From contig SVDS01000012.1 of the NCBI GenBank assembly GCA_015057715.1, positions 1-63,600 on the forward strand: a stretch of DNA of 63,600 nt, read 5' to 3'. The notes under the pieces were generated by a model. It ran no database searches. It saw only the letters and a program-made list of their open reading frames with translations, and was not told where the DNA came from. Source of the stretch: Paenibacillaceae bacterium (lineage in GTDB: Bacteria > Bacillota > Clostridia > Lachnospirales > Lachnospiraceae). A program made the position numbers and the translations under genes. This document shows, one piece after another, positions 51,700 to 61,279 of this stretch (position 1 is the stretch's first letter; each line of letters opens with the position of its first letter).

Positions 51700-52923
51700 T
51701 TAGATGTCTTGAATCATCTTTCTATAGGATCTTGGTGACATCCCCTGATATTTTTTAAATATTCTGGAAAAGTAATTGATATCATCAAATCCACACTGAT
51801 TGGCCACATCCCGTATGGATTGTTTGGTGGAGTTTATCAATAATAAAGCCTGTTTGATTCGGGTCTGAGTGATATATTCTGTGACTGTTTTACCAATCTC
51901 TTTTTTAAACAGAGTGGAAAGATAACTACTGTTCAGGCTGAGATATTCAGCCATTTTCTTCAGAGTGAGATTTTCATTATAATGGAGATCGATGTATGTA
52001 ACGCAGTCCTGAATGTTGTCAGAGTATTTTTTGACAGAGTGATTGTGGATCAGAAGGCAGTATTTACGTATCATATCAGTTGAAAGTCTGGTTAATTGAA
52101 GATCATTGGTACATTGCTCGATTTCTATGGCGAACTGGTGTGATATTTTATCGATGTAGAATGGATGAACTTCGCATTCTCTGGCCGCAGTTCTTAATAG
52201 CGTATTAAATACAATCATAAAATTTTTAGAATTACGCAGCTGGTTTGAAGTTCGTTGTCCGTAATTAAACTGAAGCATTTTCTTGTGTAAACGGATTGAC
52301 TCCTTGATATTTTGCTGCTTTACAGCAGCGATCATCTGCTGTTCCACCTGATAGCGCTGTTCCACCAGATTCAGTGACAAATCACCCTCAGAAAAAGAAT
52401 GTTCAAAATCATTGGTTGGGATCAGAGTATCTAAAATATCGGAATCACTCTCATATATAATACGCATTTCAGATCCAAGAACAGGTGAAAAAAGTGCAAT
52501 AATAAAAGCCTGGAATTTTTCCCGTGAGATCGTTAATGGAAGATTGTTGTAAAAGAATATTAATTCCTGCTCCATGTGTGGAGACGGATAGATACCTGCT
52601 ATTTGCCGAATTTCCGGGTCAGCTGGCCTGTTAAACAAAAACGGACCTATTGATAAATAAGAATTGGTATCGTCTATAACAGGAAGCTTCAAATATACAT
52701 TACACATATGGTAAGAGCTTTCTATAACATAGATATTAGGAAATATACATTCCTGTATCAGCCAGTCTTTGATGTCTTCATAAGGATTTTGCTGTGGATA
52801 TAAGTGAGCGCGTAAGGAGTAATCGATCTGACTGATATTATCAAATGGAGAAGTCAGTAAAATCGTCTGTATGTTCTGACTGTCGAATATATTTCTGGCT
52901 AAGTCAATGTAGTGATCGTACAT
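51700..52923 (-). CDS. AraC-family transcriptional regulator, first sugar locus
   Basis: A 407-residue regulator. The C-terminal ~100 residues hold two helix-turn-helix units typical of AraC proteins: YNENLTLKKMAEYLSLNSSYLSTLFKKEIG and SIRDVANQCGFDDINYFSRIFKKYQGMSPRSYRK. The N-terminal ~250 residues are an unassigned sensor region without membrane helices. It is divergent from the GPH transporter gene at 53104 and most likely activates that operon when its sugar is present. A short GATAG-AA-CTATC palindrome (53059-53070) in the gap is a candidate site. Confidence 0.88.
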   Translation of the reverse strand: MYDHYIDLARNIFDSQNIQTILLTSPFDNISQIDYSLRAHLYPQQNPYEDIKDWLIQECIFPNIYVIESSYHMCNVYLKLPVIDDTNSYLSIGPFLFNRPADPEIRQIAGIYPSPHMEQELIFFYNNLPLTISREKFQAFIIALFSPVLGSEMRIIYESDSDILDTLIPTNDFEHSFSEGDLSLNLVEQRYQVEQQMIAAVKQQNIKESIRLHKKMLQFNYGQRTSNQLRNSKNFMIVFNTLLRTAARECEVHPFYIDKISHQFAIEIEQCTNDLQLTRLSTDMIRKYCLLIHNHSVKKYSDNIQDCVTYIDLHYNENLTLKKMAEYLSLNSSYLSTLFKKEIGKTVTEYITQTRIKQALLLINSTKQSIRDVANQCGFDDINYFSRIFKKYQGMSPRSYRKMIQDI

Positions 52924-53058
52924 AGATGGCGCACCTCCTGAACTGATTCATTGATTTAAAATAGCATAAATTTCATACAACATCAATACAAAACAAAAAA
53001 TAATGCTACTATTAGTAAAAATTATTCTTTTATCCCTCCGGATTAATTGTTACTATTT

Positions 53059-53070
53059 GATAGAACTATC
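53059..53070. promoter_or_regulatory. Short palindrome before the first GPH transporter gene
   Basis: GATAG-AA-CTATC lies 34 bases upstream of the transporter ATG in the gap between divergent araC and transporter genes. A weak TTGATA/TATAAA pair (53057-53062 and 53079-53084) overlaps it but would give a leader too short to hold the ribosome site, so it is not called as a promoter. Confidence 0.3.
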
Positions 53071-53103
53071 GTAATGAATATAAAATTTGGGGAGGGTGTT
53101 ACA

Positions 53104-54504
53104 ATGGAAAAAATAATAAAGAAATTTGGCTTTAAAGACCAAATGGGTTACGTATTTGGAGACCTGGCTGGGAGTATGATCAATTTATACATTGATCTGT
53201 ACATACTGACATTCAGTACCTATGTGCTGGGTATTAGTGCAAAATGGATGGCTGGGCTATTTCTTTTTGCAAAAATATGGGACGCGATCAATGATCCATT
53301 AATTGGCTCGCTGCCTGACAGAATAAGAATTGGCAAATCGGGAGATAAATTTAAGCCATTTATTAAAATTGCAATGATCCCATTAGCATTGTCAGTCCTT
53401 ATGTGCTTTGCTAATATTTCCAGCTGGTCAATGACTATGAAACATATCTGGATTGCACTTGGTTACCTGATTTATGGAATGAGTTATACAGGTACTTCGA
53501 TGCCTTATGGAGCAATGGCTTCTGTAATAACAAGAGATCCAATTGAACGAACAAAATTATCAAGGGCAAGAAGTCTTGGAGGAACATCAGTCGGAGTATT
53601 ATTCCTGCCATTAGTCCCCATGCTGGTCTGGAATAAGGATCAGACAGTAAATCCTCAGGCTTTTTTCATTCTTGCAATCGTTGCCTGTGTTGCCAGTATT
53701 GTGTTTTATACTATTTTATTAACACTTACCACAGAAAGATATTCAGAGGCAGATCATAAAAAGCAGACAACAAATGATTACAAATTCTTTGATGTTTTAA
53801 AAGAAGCAGTCAGAAACAGACCTTTAATTGGAGTGATGATCGCATCTTTTGGAAATTGTATTGCATCAGCTTCAATGGGATCTTTGTCCAGTTTTTTATA
53901 CAGAGAATACTATCACGCACCCAGAATGATGGCATTGACATCTCCCTTAAGTATTCCAATTTTGTTTTTTGTATTTCCATTAATCCCCAAACTTGCACAT
54001 AAATTCGGAAAGAGAAACGTAATTATCGCCAGTGCCATATATAATATTATATTTTCTTCCTGCTTATTTCTTTTCCCGATTTCTAATGTGTATGGATACC
54101 TGGTATTAAGCACATTGGCAAATATAGGGCAGACAGGTTTCATGATGTTAATCTGGGCGTTTATTACGGATTGCATTGATTACCAGGAATACAAAACAAA
54201 TAAAAGAGCAGATGGAACTTTGTATTCCATCTATACATTCAGTAAAAAAATTGGAACATCAATTACCCACAGTGGATCCACTTATTTTTTGGCAGCAATC
54301 GGATATGTTTCAGGTGTTGCAACCCAGCAGGCAGGCGTAGGAGAGGGCATAAGAAGTATGGTAACAATCATGCCTGCAGTTGCCGGAGTAGTGGAAATCA
54401 TTGGTATGGGCTTAATCTTTAATTTATCAAAAGCAAAAACGGAAATGATCTATGCTGAATTAGCACAGAGACGAAATCAAGGGGAAGGTGATGAAGAAAA
54501 ATGA
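53104..54504 (+). CDS. GPH-family sugar:cation symporter
   Basis: A 466-residue transporter of the glycoside-pentoside-hexuronide:cation symporter family, with twelve predicted membrane helices. The helix-2/3 loop has AKIWDAINDPLIGSLPDR, the hallmark of the family (cation-binding Asp residues), and RTKLSRARSLGG lies before helix 5. These carry beta-glucosides, xylosides or glucuronides with Na+ or H+. The ATG at 53104 follows GGGGAGGG. A carboxylesterase gene overlaps its end by four bases (ATGA), so import and de-esterification are coupled. Its substrate is probably a small glycoside that GH3 then hydrolyses. Confidence 0.9.
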   Translation: MEKIIKKFGFKDQMGYVFGDLAGSMINLYIDLYILTFSTYVLGISAKWMAGLFLFAKIWDAINDPLIGSLPDRIRIGKSGDKFKPFIKIAMIPLALSVLMCFANISSWSMTMKHIWIALGYLIYGMSYTGTSMPYGAMASVITRDPIERTKLSRARSLGGTSVGVLFLPLVPMLVWNKDQTVNPQAFFILAIVACVASIVFYTILLTLTTERYSEADHKKQTTNDYKFFDVLKEAVRNRPLIGVMIASFGNCIASASMGSLSSFLYREYYHAPRMMALTSPLSIPILFFVFPLIPKLAHKFGKRNVIIASAIYNIIFSSCLFLFPISNVYGYLVLSTLANIGQTGFMMLIWAFITDCIDYQEYKTNKRADGTLYSIYTFSKKIGTSITHSGSTYFLAAIGYVSGVATQQAGVGEGIRSMVTIMPAVAGVVEIIGMGLIFNLSKAKTEMIYAELAQRRNQGEGDEEK

Positions 54505-55817
54505 AAGAAATAATCATTGAAACTGCCTGTGGAAAATTAAAGGGGATAGATTCTGAAACCGGCATTCATAAGTTTTATGGCATACGGTATGCAACCGGCG
54601 GAAGGTGGGAATACCCCGTCGAAGTGACCAGATGGAATGACGTCTCTGACGCCACCGTTTTTAAGGATGCAAGTATCCAGCGAAGAACATTTTATAAAGA
54701 GCAGGAAGATTCCTTTTATTATAATGAATTTCGAAAAGATGAAGGATATACATACAGTGAGGACTGCTTTTTTCTAAACATATGGAAGCCGGATTCTTGT
54801 AAAAAAGCTCCTGTGATTTTTTATGTACATGGGGGAATGTTTCAGGGGGGCTGTGGTAATGAGAAACCTTTTGACGGCTCTGGTTATGCACAAAAAGGAA
54901 TCATTTTCGTTTCATGCAATTATCGGCTGGGACCATTTGGTTTTTGTGCACTGCCGGAGTTAGAGCAACGAGATGGCCACACTGGAAATTACGGCCTTCA
55001 TGATCAGCTTACCGCTTTGAAATGGATCTGTCATAACATAGAACAGTTCGGCGGTGATCCAGACAATATCACAGTGATGGGGCAGTCCGCAGGTGCCATG
55101 AGCCTGCAGCAATTATGTATGTCACCACTGTCAAAAAAATATATCTCCAAGGCAATTTTAACAAGCGGAGGCGGTGTCAGTGAAACATTTGCCAATGCCA
55201 CTTATGTGGAGAAAACGTATACTTTCTGGAAAGAGGTTCTGACTCAAGTGGGAACATCTTTAGAAGAATGGATCAGCTGCGATGCCAAAAACTTACTGGA
55301 TTCCATGTTTTCGGTAATGCAGAAATATCCAAATGGGATACAAAACTGTATGCCGGTTATTGATGGGGGAATCGTACCCTGCAATACAGAAGAAATGAAT
55401 ACAAAGATGATGCAGGCAAAAATTCCATATATGATGGGAAGCACAAAGGATGATTTACTGCCGGAAGAAATGCACAGAATGGCAAAGGACTGGACAATCC
55501 TGCAGTCAGAACAGGGACTGATTCCTTCATATTGCTTTTATTTTTCCAGAAACCTTCCCGGGGATGAAAAAGGTGCATGGCATTCAAGTGAACTTTGGTA
55601 CACCATTGGAGCGTTAGAAAAATGCTGGAGGCCATGGGAAGAGAAGGATTATAAGTTATCTGATGCAATGATGGAGTATTTCAGTAACTTTGCAAAGTGT
55701 GGGAATCCCAATGGTGAATCACTTCCAGAATGGAAAACAACAAGTAATACCCAGGGAGATGTTATGATATTTTCAGATACAGAGATCGGAATGGGCAAAA
55801 TAGTAAGGAGTCTATAA
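54501..55817 (+). CDS. Carboxylesterase (type B, alpha/beta hydrolase)
   Basis: A 438-residue serine esterase, somewhat shorter than the usual ~500. The oxyanion HGGMFQGG (about 110-117) and the nucleophile Ser196 in MGQSAGAMS are present; SEDCFFLNIW and the GNYGLHDQLTALKWI stretch are family signatures. The catalytic His is probably in AWHSSEL. There is no signal peptide, so it acts in the cytoplasm, on esters taken up by the adjacent GPH transporter. Acyl groups on plant glycosides such as malonyl or feruloyl esters are plausible substrates. The start overlaps the transporter stop by four bases. Confidence 0.88.
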   Translation: MKEIIIETACGKLKGIDSETGIHKFYGIRYATGGRWEYPVEVTRWNDVSDATVFKDASIQRRTFYKEQEDSFYYNEFRKDEGYTYSEDCFFLNIWKPDSCKKAPVIFYVHGGMFQGGCGNEKPFDGSGYAQKGIIFVSCNYRLGPFGFCALPELEQRDGHTGNYGLHDQLTALKWICHNIEQFGGDPDNITVMGQSAGAMSLQQLCMSPLSKKYISKAILTSGGGVSETFANATYVEKTYTFWKEVLTQVGTSLEEWISCDAKNLLDSMFSVMQKYPNGIQNCMPVIDGGIVPCNTEEMNTKMMQAKIPYMMGSTKDDLLPEEMHRMAKDWTILQSEQGLIPSYCFYFSRNLPGDEKGAWHSSELWYTIGALEKCWRPWEEKDYKLSDAMMEYFSNFAKCGNPNGESLPEWKTTSNTQGDVMIFSDTEIGMGKIVRSL

Positions 55818-55821
55818 AATA

Positions 55822-56673
55822 ATGCAGGATATTGAAAATTATCAAAAAAGAAAACAATTTCTGGTCTGTGTAGATTCGGACGGATGCGCCATGGATACCA
55901 TGGACATCAAACATAAAAAGTGCTTTGGTCCCTGTCTGATTGAGGTGTGGAATTTACAACAATGGGAAGAGGAAATCCTCGATCGCTGGTATGAAATAAA
56001 CCTGTATTCAGAATTAAGAGGGATAAACCGATTCAAAGGACTTGCAATCGCGTTAAAAGAAATCAATGAAAAATACATTGTGATAGAAGCATTGGAGAGT
56101 TTTCTGAATTGGGTGGAAGAAACAAAGGAATTATCAAATGAATCTTTAATGGAACAAATATCAAAGAACAGAACCGTATGTCTGGAAAAGGCACTACAAT
56201 GGTCAGATAATCTAAATAAAAAAATTAAAAATTTATTACCCCAGGAAAAGATCCCTTTTAAGAATGTAAAGGAAGTACTGAAACGGGTACATCAGTACGC
56301 TGATATTGCAATCGTTTCTTCCGCGAATTATGAAGCCGTTCGGGAAGAATGGTCAGATCATGGATTGCTGGATCATATCGATTTGCTGTTATCACAAAAT
56401 ATTGGCAGTAAATCCCATTGCATCCATGAGTTATTAGGTAAGGGCTATGGCACAAACCAGGTAATAATGATCGGGGATGCACCGGGGGATGAAAAAGCTG
56501 CAGAGGAGAATCATGTTCTCTTTTATCCTATTCTTGTAAAACAGGAAGCAGAGTCATGGAACGAATTTTCAGAGCATGTATTTGGTAAATTTCTACAACA
56601 GGATTTTAGAGAAGATTCTATTTATTACAAAAACAAATTTTATAACAACTTTATACAAAAAGAACGAGGATAA
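55822..56673 (+). CDS. HAD-superfamily hydrolase
   Basis: A 283-residue haloacid dehalogenase-type protein. Motif I is VCVDSDGCAMDT (nucleophile Asp and acid/base Asp), motif II the serine in IVSSANYEAV, and motif IV GDAPGDEKAA. A long helical cap occupies about 35-145. Members are mostly phosphatases; here the likely role is dephosphorylation of a sugar phosphate or of an unwanted product from the locus. It begins four bases after the esterase stop and is followed by the GH3 gene five bases after its own stop, so all four genes form one operon. Confidence 0.82.
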   Translation: MQDIENYQKRKQFLVCVDSDGCAMDTMDIKHKKCFGPCLIEVWNLQQWEEEILDRWYEINLYSELRGINRFKGLAIALKEINEKYIVIEALESFLNWVEETKELSNESLMEQISKNRTVCLEKALQWSDNLNKKIKNLLPQEKIPFKNVKEVLKRVHQYADIAIVSSANYEAVREEWSDHGLLDHIDLLLSQNIGSKSHCIHELLGKGYGTNQVIMIGDAPGDEKAAEENHVLFYPILVKQEAESWNEFSEHVFGKFLQQDFREDSIYYKNKFYNNFIQKERG

Positions 56674-56677
56674 GATA

Positions 56678-58426
56678 ATGGTAAATTTAAAGGAAAAACC
56701 ATTCTGTTTAAATGAGGAACAGATTGCATGGGTGAAACAGACTTATTCTGAAATGACATTGGATGAGAAAATCGGACAATTGTTTATTCTGCTGAAAGCG
56801 GCACCGGGAGTCAATGAAGAACAAATTAAAAATGCCCTGAGTCAGTCTCATCAGGGAGGTCTGCGTTGGCAGGGCGGGGATAAGGAAGCAGTTTATTTGC
56901 AGAATACGCTATATCAGAAGCACAGCAAGATCCCATTATTGATTGCAGCGAATTGCGATGAAGGTGGAAATGGCTGTATACCCGAAGGAACCTTTGTTGC
57001 CACAGCAGCGGAGTGCGGAGCTGGAAGCGGTACAGAGCATGCGTATCATACAGGTCTCACAGCAGGTAGAGAAGCGACTGCAGTTGGCTGTAACTGGATG
57101 TTTAATCCCATTACAGATATTTATATGAATTGGCGGAATACCATTGTAAATACAAGGAGCTATGGTGATAACGTCCAGGTGGTCACCGATAATGCCCGGG
57201 CATATATAAAGGGTATTAAAGAGGCAAATCCCAACATGGCTTGCTGCTGCAAACATTTTCCTGGAGATGGTGTGGAAGAACTGGACCAGCATCTTGCACT
57301 TGGTGTAAATTCCCTGAGTGTAGAAGAATGGAATCAAAGTTTTCGAAAAGTATATCAGACCATGATTGATGAAGGTCTGGAATCAATTATGGCCGGACAC
57401 ATTGCCTTACCGGAAATGAGCAGAAAGTTATGTCCTGGGATAAAAGATGAAGAAATAATGCCGGCTACACTTGCCTCTGAATTAATTACAGATCTGCTTC
57501 GGATCGAAATGAAATTCAACGGTGTGATTACGACGGATGCGTCTCACATGGTTGGTATGACCGCCATGATTAAGCGCTGTGACGCAATTCCAAAAGCAAT
57601 CGCATCCGGCTGCGACATGTTCTTATTTGCCAACAATGTGGAAGAAGACATACAATTCCTTCGTGAAGGAATTAAAAATGGAATAGTGACAGAGGAGCGG
57701 CTTTCAGATGCGGTTCACCGTGTTCTTGCATTAAAGGCAAAGTTACATCTTTACGATGAGTCAGTAAGAATACCAGATCCGGGATTGAAAGACAAGTGGA
57801 TTGGCTGTGCAGAGCATCATGAATTTACAAAAAAGGCAGCAGATGAATGCATAACACTGGTGAAAGATACAAAGCAGCTTATTCCTGTAGATGTGAGTTC
57901 GAAAAAAAAGGCATATCTGGTTTATGTACAAAGCACACCCACAAGTAAGGCTTACAAAGGTGACCCGGTAAAAGAAAATGTGATCAGAGAATTAGAAAGA
58001 GCGGGCTTTGACGTTGACGTGTGTCCGAATTACCATGATCTTGAAGTGGAAAACGGAATATCTCCAATGAACTTTGTGAAAATGTTAGGGCACGAATCAC
58101 GTCAGTCGTTTATTGACAATCACGATATTGTATTCCTGGTGATAAACGTAAAAGGGTATGCACAGGAAAACAATGTCCGTATTCGCTGGAGCTGCAATCA
58201 TAGCTGTGAGCTTCCCTGGTACAATTTGGAAGTCCCGACCATTGGAATCAGCCTCAATTATACCAATCATTTAATTGATGTTCCCCAGCTTCATACGTTT
58301 GTCAATGCTTATGGCAGCAATCAGGAGAATATCAGAGCTGCAATTGATAAAATATGTGGAAAAAGTGAATTTAATGGAACTGCAAATGATAGTGTATTCT
58401 GTGGCAGATGGGATACAAGACTCTAG
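56678..58426 (+). CDS. Glycoside hydrolase family 3
   Basis: A 582-residue GH3 enzyme. The catalytic TIM barrel comes first, with CKHFPGDG (Lys192, His193) and the nucleophile Asp287 in GVITTDASH; a C-terminal alpha/beta domain follows (about 405-570), containing a THLIDVPQLHTFVNAYG-like end. There is no signal peptide, so it works in the cytoplasm on imported glycosides. GH3 members hydrolyse beta-glucosides, xylosides or N-acetyl-glucosaminides; the KHFPGDG form is shared with several types. The ATG at 56678 follows GAGGATAAG. The frame is open upstream within the HAD gene, but the conserved start is here. It converges with the araC-type gene after nine bases. Confidence 0.88.
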   Translation: MVNLKEKPFCLNEEQIAWVKQTYSEMTLDEKIGQLFILLKAAPGVNEEQIKNALSQSHQGGLRWQGGDKEAVYLQNTLYQKHSKIPLLIAANCDEGGNGCIPEGTFVATAAECGAGSGTEHAYHTGLTAGREATAVGCNWMFNPITDIYMNWRNTIVNTRSYGDNVQVVTDNARAYIKGIKEANPNMACCCKHFPGDGVEELDQHLALGVNSLSVEEWNQSFRKVYQTMIDEGLESIMAGHIALPEMSRKLCPGIKDEEIMPATLASELITDLLRIEMKFNGVITTDASHMVGMTAMIKRCDAIPKAIASGCDMFLFANNVEEDIQFLREGIKNGIVTEERLSDAVHRVLALKAKLHLYDESVRIPDPGLKDKWIGCAEHHEFTKKAADECITLVKDTKQLIPVDVSSKKKAYLVYVQSTPTSKAYKGDPVKENVIRELERAGFDVDVCPNYHDLEVENGISPMNFVKMLGHESRQSFIDNHDIVFLVINVKGYAQENNVRIRWSCNHSCELPWYNLEVPTIGISLNYTNHLIDVPQLHTFVNAYGSNQENIRAAIDKICGKSEFNGTANDSVFCGRWDTRL

Positions 58427-58435
58427 TATAATAAA

Positions 58436-59638
58436 CTATGTCCTGTATCGTTTCCTGTAATTTGTTGGAGTTTCCTCATAGTATTTTCTAAATACCTTAA
58501 TAAAATAATTCGCATCAGATATGCCCACGGAACTGCTGATTTCCTGCATGGTCATATCGGTGCTGGAGAGCAGAATGGAGGCTTGCTTCATTCTGCTCTT
58601 TTGCAGATACGAATTTGGCGTAATACCGGTCTCTTTCCGGAATACGGAAATCAGATGATTGAGGGATACGTTTAGTTCATCGGCAAGTTCTTTCATTTTA
58701 ATATCTTTGTAGTATTGATGGTCAAAAAAGTATAAAGCACTTTGTACCAGGAAACTATATTTCTCATCTTTGTAATGATGAATTGCATTACAGAACTCAC
58801 GTATCATTTTTTCCTTTGCAGTCAGTATTTCTTCTACACTTTTTGCGTTATGGGTGATCGCAGTATTCTGAGACGAGAGTCTGTCTACAACAATTGCCGG
58901 AAGACCGGCACGCAGCGCAGCAAGCCTTACGGTTGTTCGGGTAATTGCTGCTCCAATTCGTTCATTTTCCAGGGTAGTACCTATGCGTTTTAAATAGGCC
59001 ACATCCATCTGCATATTATGAAGATTAAAAATAGCCGATCTGGAGTTACCATTTTCAATGGCCTGAACAAAGTGCTGTTCATAGGTGTAGCGCTTTTCAA
59101 GTAATTCTGTATAATGTTCCCTGGTTACGTTTTCCTCCGGTATTATCTCTGGAAGATTAAAAAAATTCACATGCTCAATCTGTTTTTCCGGTGCATGAGG
59201 GCAGACTGTATGAATCAGTGAGGTAACCATGCGGAAAAGTTCAGATTCTTTTATGACAGGAAGGGAGCTTAAATAAGAAAAAAAGTCTGTCTTACTGAGG
59301 TTGGTTATTTTGTATTGCTCAAAAATAGTACGTGCATCTTTGTCCGTCATAAGCAGAGTGCAAAAAGGTCCTAGTACGATTGGGTTTTCTTCAATATAAA
59401 AAACAACCAGATGCACCATAAACGCATCCGTAAGATAATAAATACTGTCCGGAGTAAATCGTTTCGTATAAAGTTTCAGTATTTCACTGGTAAAGAAAGC
59501 CTGCACCTTATGCATTCGATTTTTATATATGAAAGCTTCAATCTGATCCTCCTGTTCAAGTATGTTAATCTGCAAATGATAAAAATCCTGAATCAGAGAG
59601 GAGGCAACTTTATATCTTTCGTAAGTACTATTTCTCAT
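58436..59638 (-). CDS. AraC-family transcriptional regulator, second sugar locus
   Basis: A 400-residue regulator with two C-terminal HTH units (IKMKELADELNVSLNHLISVFRKETG, and TMQEISSSVGISDANYFIKVFRKYYEETPTNYRKR). Its ~270-residue N-terminus matches the domain layout of the araC-type protein at 51700, so the two regulators are paralogues. It is divergent from the second GPH transporter, and the gap contains a TGTGATA/TATCACA inverted repeat (59662-59701). It likely activates the transporter and GH2 genes. Confidence 0.88.
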   Translation of the reverse strand: MRNSTYERYKVASSLIQDFYHLQINILEQEDQIEAFIYKNRMHKVQAFFTSEILKLYTKRFTPDSIYYLTDAFMVHLVVFYIEENPIVLGPFCTLLMTDKDARTIFEQYKITNLSKTDFFSYLSSLPVIKESELFRMVTSLIHTVCPHAPEKQIEHVNFFNLPEIIPEENVTREHYTELLEKRYTYEQHFVQAIENGNSRSAIFNLHNMQMDVAYLKRIGTTLENERIGAAITRTTVRLAALRAGLPAIVVDRLSSQNTAITHNAKSVEEILTAKEKMIREFCNAIHHYKDEKYSFLVQSALYFFDHQYYKDIKMKELADELNVSLNHLISVFRKETGITPNSYLQKSRMKQASILLSSTDMTMQEISSSVGISDANYFIKVFRKYYEETPTNYRKRYRT

Positions 59639-59661
59639 TTTTCTTCCTTTCCAAACAATAC

Positions 59662-59701
59662 TGTGATAAATTACTATTATGAATGATATTATTCTATCAC
59701 A
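59662..59701. promoter_or_regulatory. Inverted repeat in the second araC-transporter gap
   Basis: TGTGATA (59662-59668) and TATCACA (59695-59701) are exact inverse copies 26 bases apart, midway between the divergent starts. The sequence resembles CRP-type half sites (TGTGA), but spacing is far too wide for one CRP dimer. An AraC-type dimer or two separate sites are more likely. Confidence 0.4.
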
Positions 59702-59767
59702 AAAATAATATATATGCTATCTTAAATACGCGTAGCTGATCAAGTTTAAGAAAACAGGGAGGACATT

Positions 59768-61279
59768 ATGGATAGCAGCTCAAATGAAAAGATTAAAAGA
59801 TATATGAAGGAGGATGGAATACATTTCGTTCCGGTTTGGCGGATTTTCGGATTCAGCGGAGCGAATATGGCAGTTAACCTTTATATGGGTATCACTATGA
59901 TTATGTCATATTATCTTAATGGATATGTGGGGATGGCTGTTGTACTGGCATCCAGCTTTTCAACAATTATGCGTTTGTGGGACGGGGTTACAGATCCCAT
60001 TGTAGGTTTCTTAATTGACAAGTTTGGTGGTCGGTTTGGAAAAACCAGGCTTTGTCTTGTAATTGGTGGAACAATGTTGTTCGTCAACAGTTTCCTTATG
60101 TTCAATGTGACGGACCGTTTACCGGAAACTGGGATCAGGACCATATTTTTTGTTGTATTCACTCTTTTGTATTACATTGGTTATACATTTTTGAATATCA
60201 GTAATCATGTTGGAAATGTGTGTCTGACAAACGACCCGTCTCAGAGACCAATACTCAGTATTGTGGGAACTGTGATTGTGCGTGTTATGCGGGCTGTGAT
60301 GACAGTTGTTGTGGCATCACTGGCCGTAAAGTATGGATCACTTAAAAGTGCGGACTTATTCCATGAGTACTGGCTGATTGTTGCACTACTTGCCACACTT
60401 GGTATTGTAATTGCTTATATATCAATTGCACCAAAGGACATTCGTTTTTTCAGTGACACAAGCACAAAAAAAGCACCTCAGGTAAAGATGTCGGATTATA
60501 TTCAGGTACTTTTAAAGAACCGTCCGCTTCAGATGATGATTGTAACAAGAGCTACCGATATGCTTGCAAATACCTGTAAAACAAGTGCGATTGTACTCGT
60601 TCTTTACGGAATTGCCGCAGGTAATTATAAGCTTTCCGGCGGCTGGACCATGTACACCACAGTAATCGGACTGGTAATGATGACTTTAGGAATTGGCACC
60701 ATAGGCAGAAAACTTGGCCTGAAAAAAGCCATGCAGCTTGGCAGCTGGGGAGTCGTTATTATGGATGCATTGGCAATCGGTTTATGGTTGCTCTGTGATC
60801 CTAAAACTTTAAATCTTCCAGGTTATACCAATGGCTATGGACAGGCATTTACCGGATTTTCCTTCTTTACAATTATGCTGTTCTTAGTTTCCGTTGTAGG
60901 CGGAGGATTTCAGATGATTACAAGCTCTATTATTCCTCCTATGATTGCGGACGTTACTGATTATGAGGCAAGCAGAAGTGGAAAGTACATTCCTGGAATG
61001 GTAGGAACCTTATTCAGTTTTATGGATAAGATGATTTCTTCCTTTGGCCCCCTTTTAGTAGGTGTTGGTTTTGCTGCCATTGGATTTGCGGATAAATTTC
61101 CTGACCTTAATACACCTTACAGCACCTCCCTGTTAATGATTGCAATTGTTTTCTACTATGGTCTTGAATTAATCGGAGCGTTATTTAACATCGGAGCCAT
61201 GAAGTTTTACGACCTGACACCGGAAAAAATGAAAAGTATTGAAGAAATTATTTATAAGATGAGGGAAACAAATGAATAA
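59768..61279 (+). CDS. GPH/MFS-type sugar transporter
   Basis: A 503-residue membrane protein with about twelve helices. It has RLWDGVTDPIVGFLIDKFGG after helix 2, equivalent to the family hallmark in the transporter at 53104, and a long N-terminal cytoplasmic tail (first ~28 residues). It is a paralogue of that protein, though diverged. The start follows ACAGGGAGG. The GH2 gene overlaps its end by eight bases, so the imported substrate is most likely a beta-galactoside or beta-glucuronide. Confidence 0.88.
   Translation: MDSSSNEKIKRYMKEDGIHFVPVWRIFGFSGANMAVNLYMGITMIMSYYLNGYVGMAVVLASSFSTIMRLWDGVTDPIVGFLIDKFGGRFGKTRLCLVIGGTMLFVNSFLMFNVTDRLPETGIRTIFFVVFTLLYYIGYTFLNISNHVGNVCLTNDPSQRPILSIVGTVIVRVMRAVMTVVVASLAVKYGSLKSADLFHEYWLIVALLATLGIVIAYISIAPKDIRFFSDTSTKKAPQVKMSDYIQVLLKNRPLQMMIVTRATDMLANTCKTSAIVLVLYGIAAGNYKLSGGWTMYTTVIGLVMMTLGIGTIGRKLGLKKAMQLGSWGVVIMDALAIGLWLLCDPKTLNLPGYTNGYGQAFTGFSFFTIMLFLVSVVGGGFQMITSSIIPPMIADVTDYEASRSGKYIPGMVGTLFSFMDKMISSFGPLLVGVGFAAIGFADKFPDLNTPYSTSLLMIAIVFYYGLELIGALFNIGAMKFYDLTPEKMKSIEEIIYKMRETNE

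Noticed and set aside
53057-53084. A TTGATA-N16-TATAAA promoter for the first GPH transporter
   Set aside because: Transcription would begin within or after the ribosome site, leaving almost no leader; weak match.
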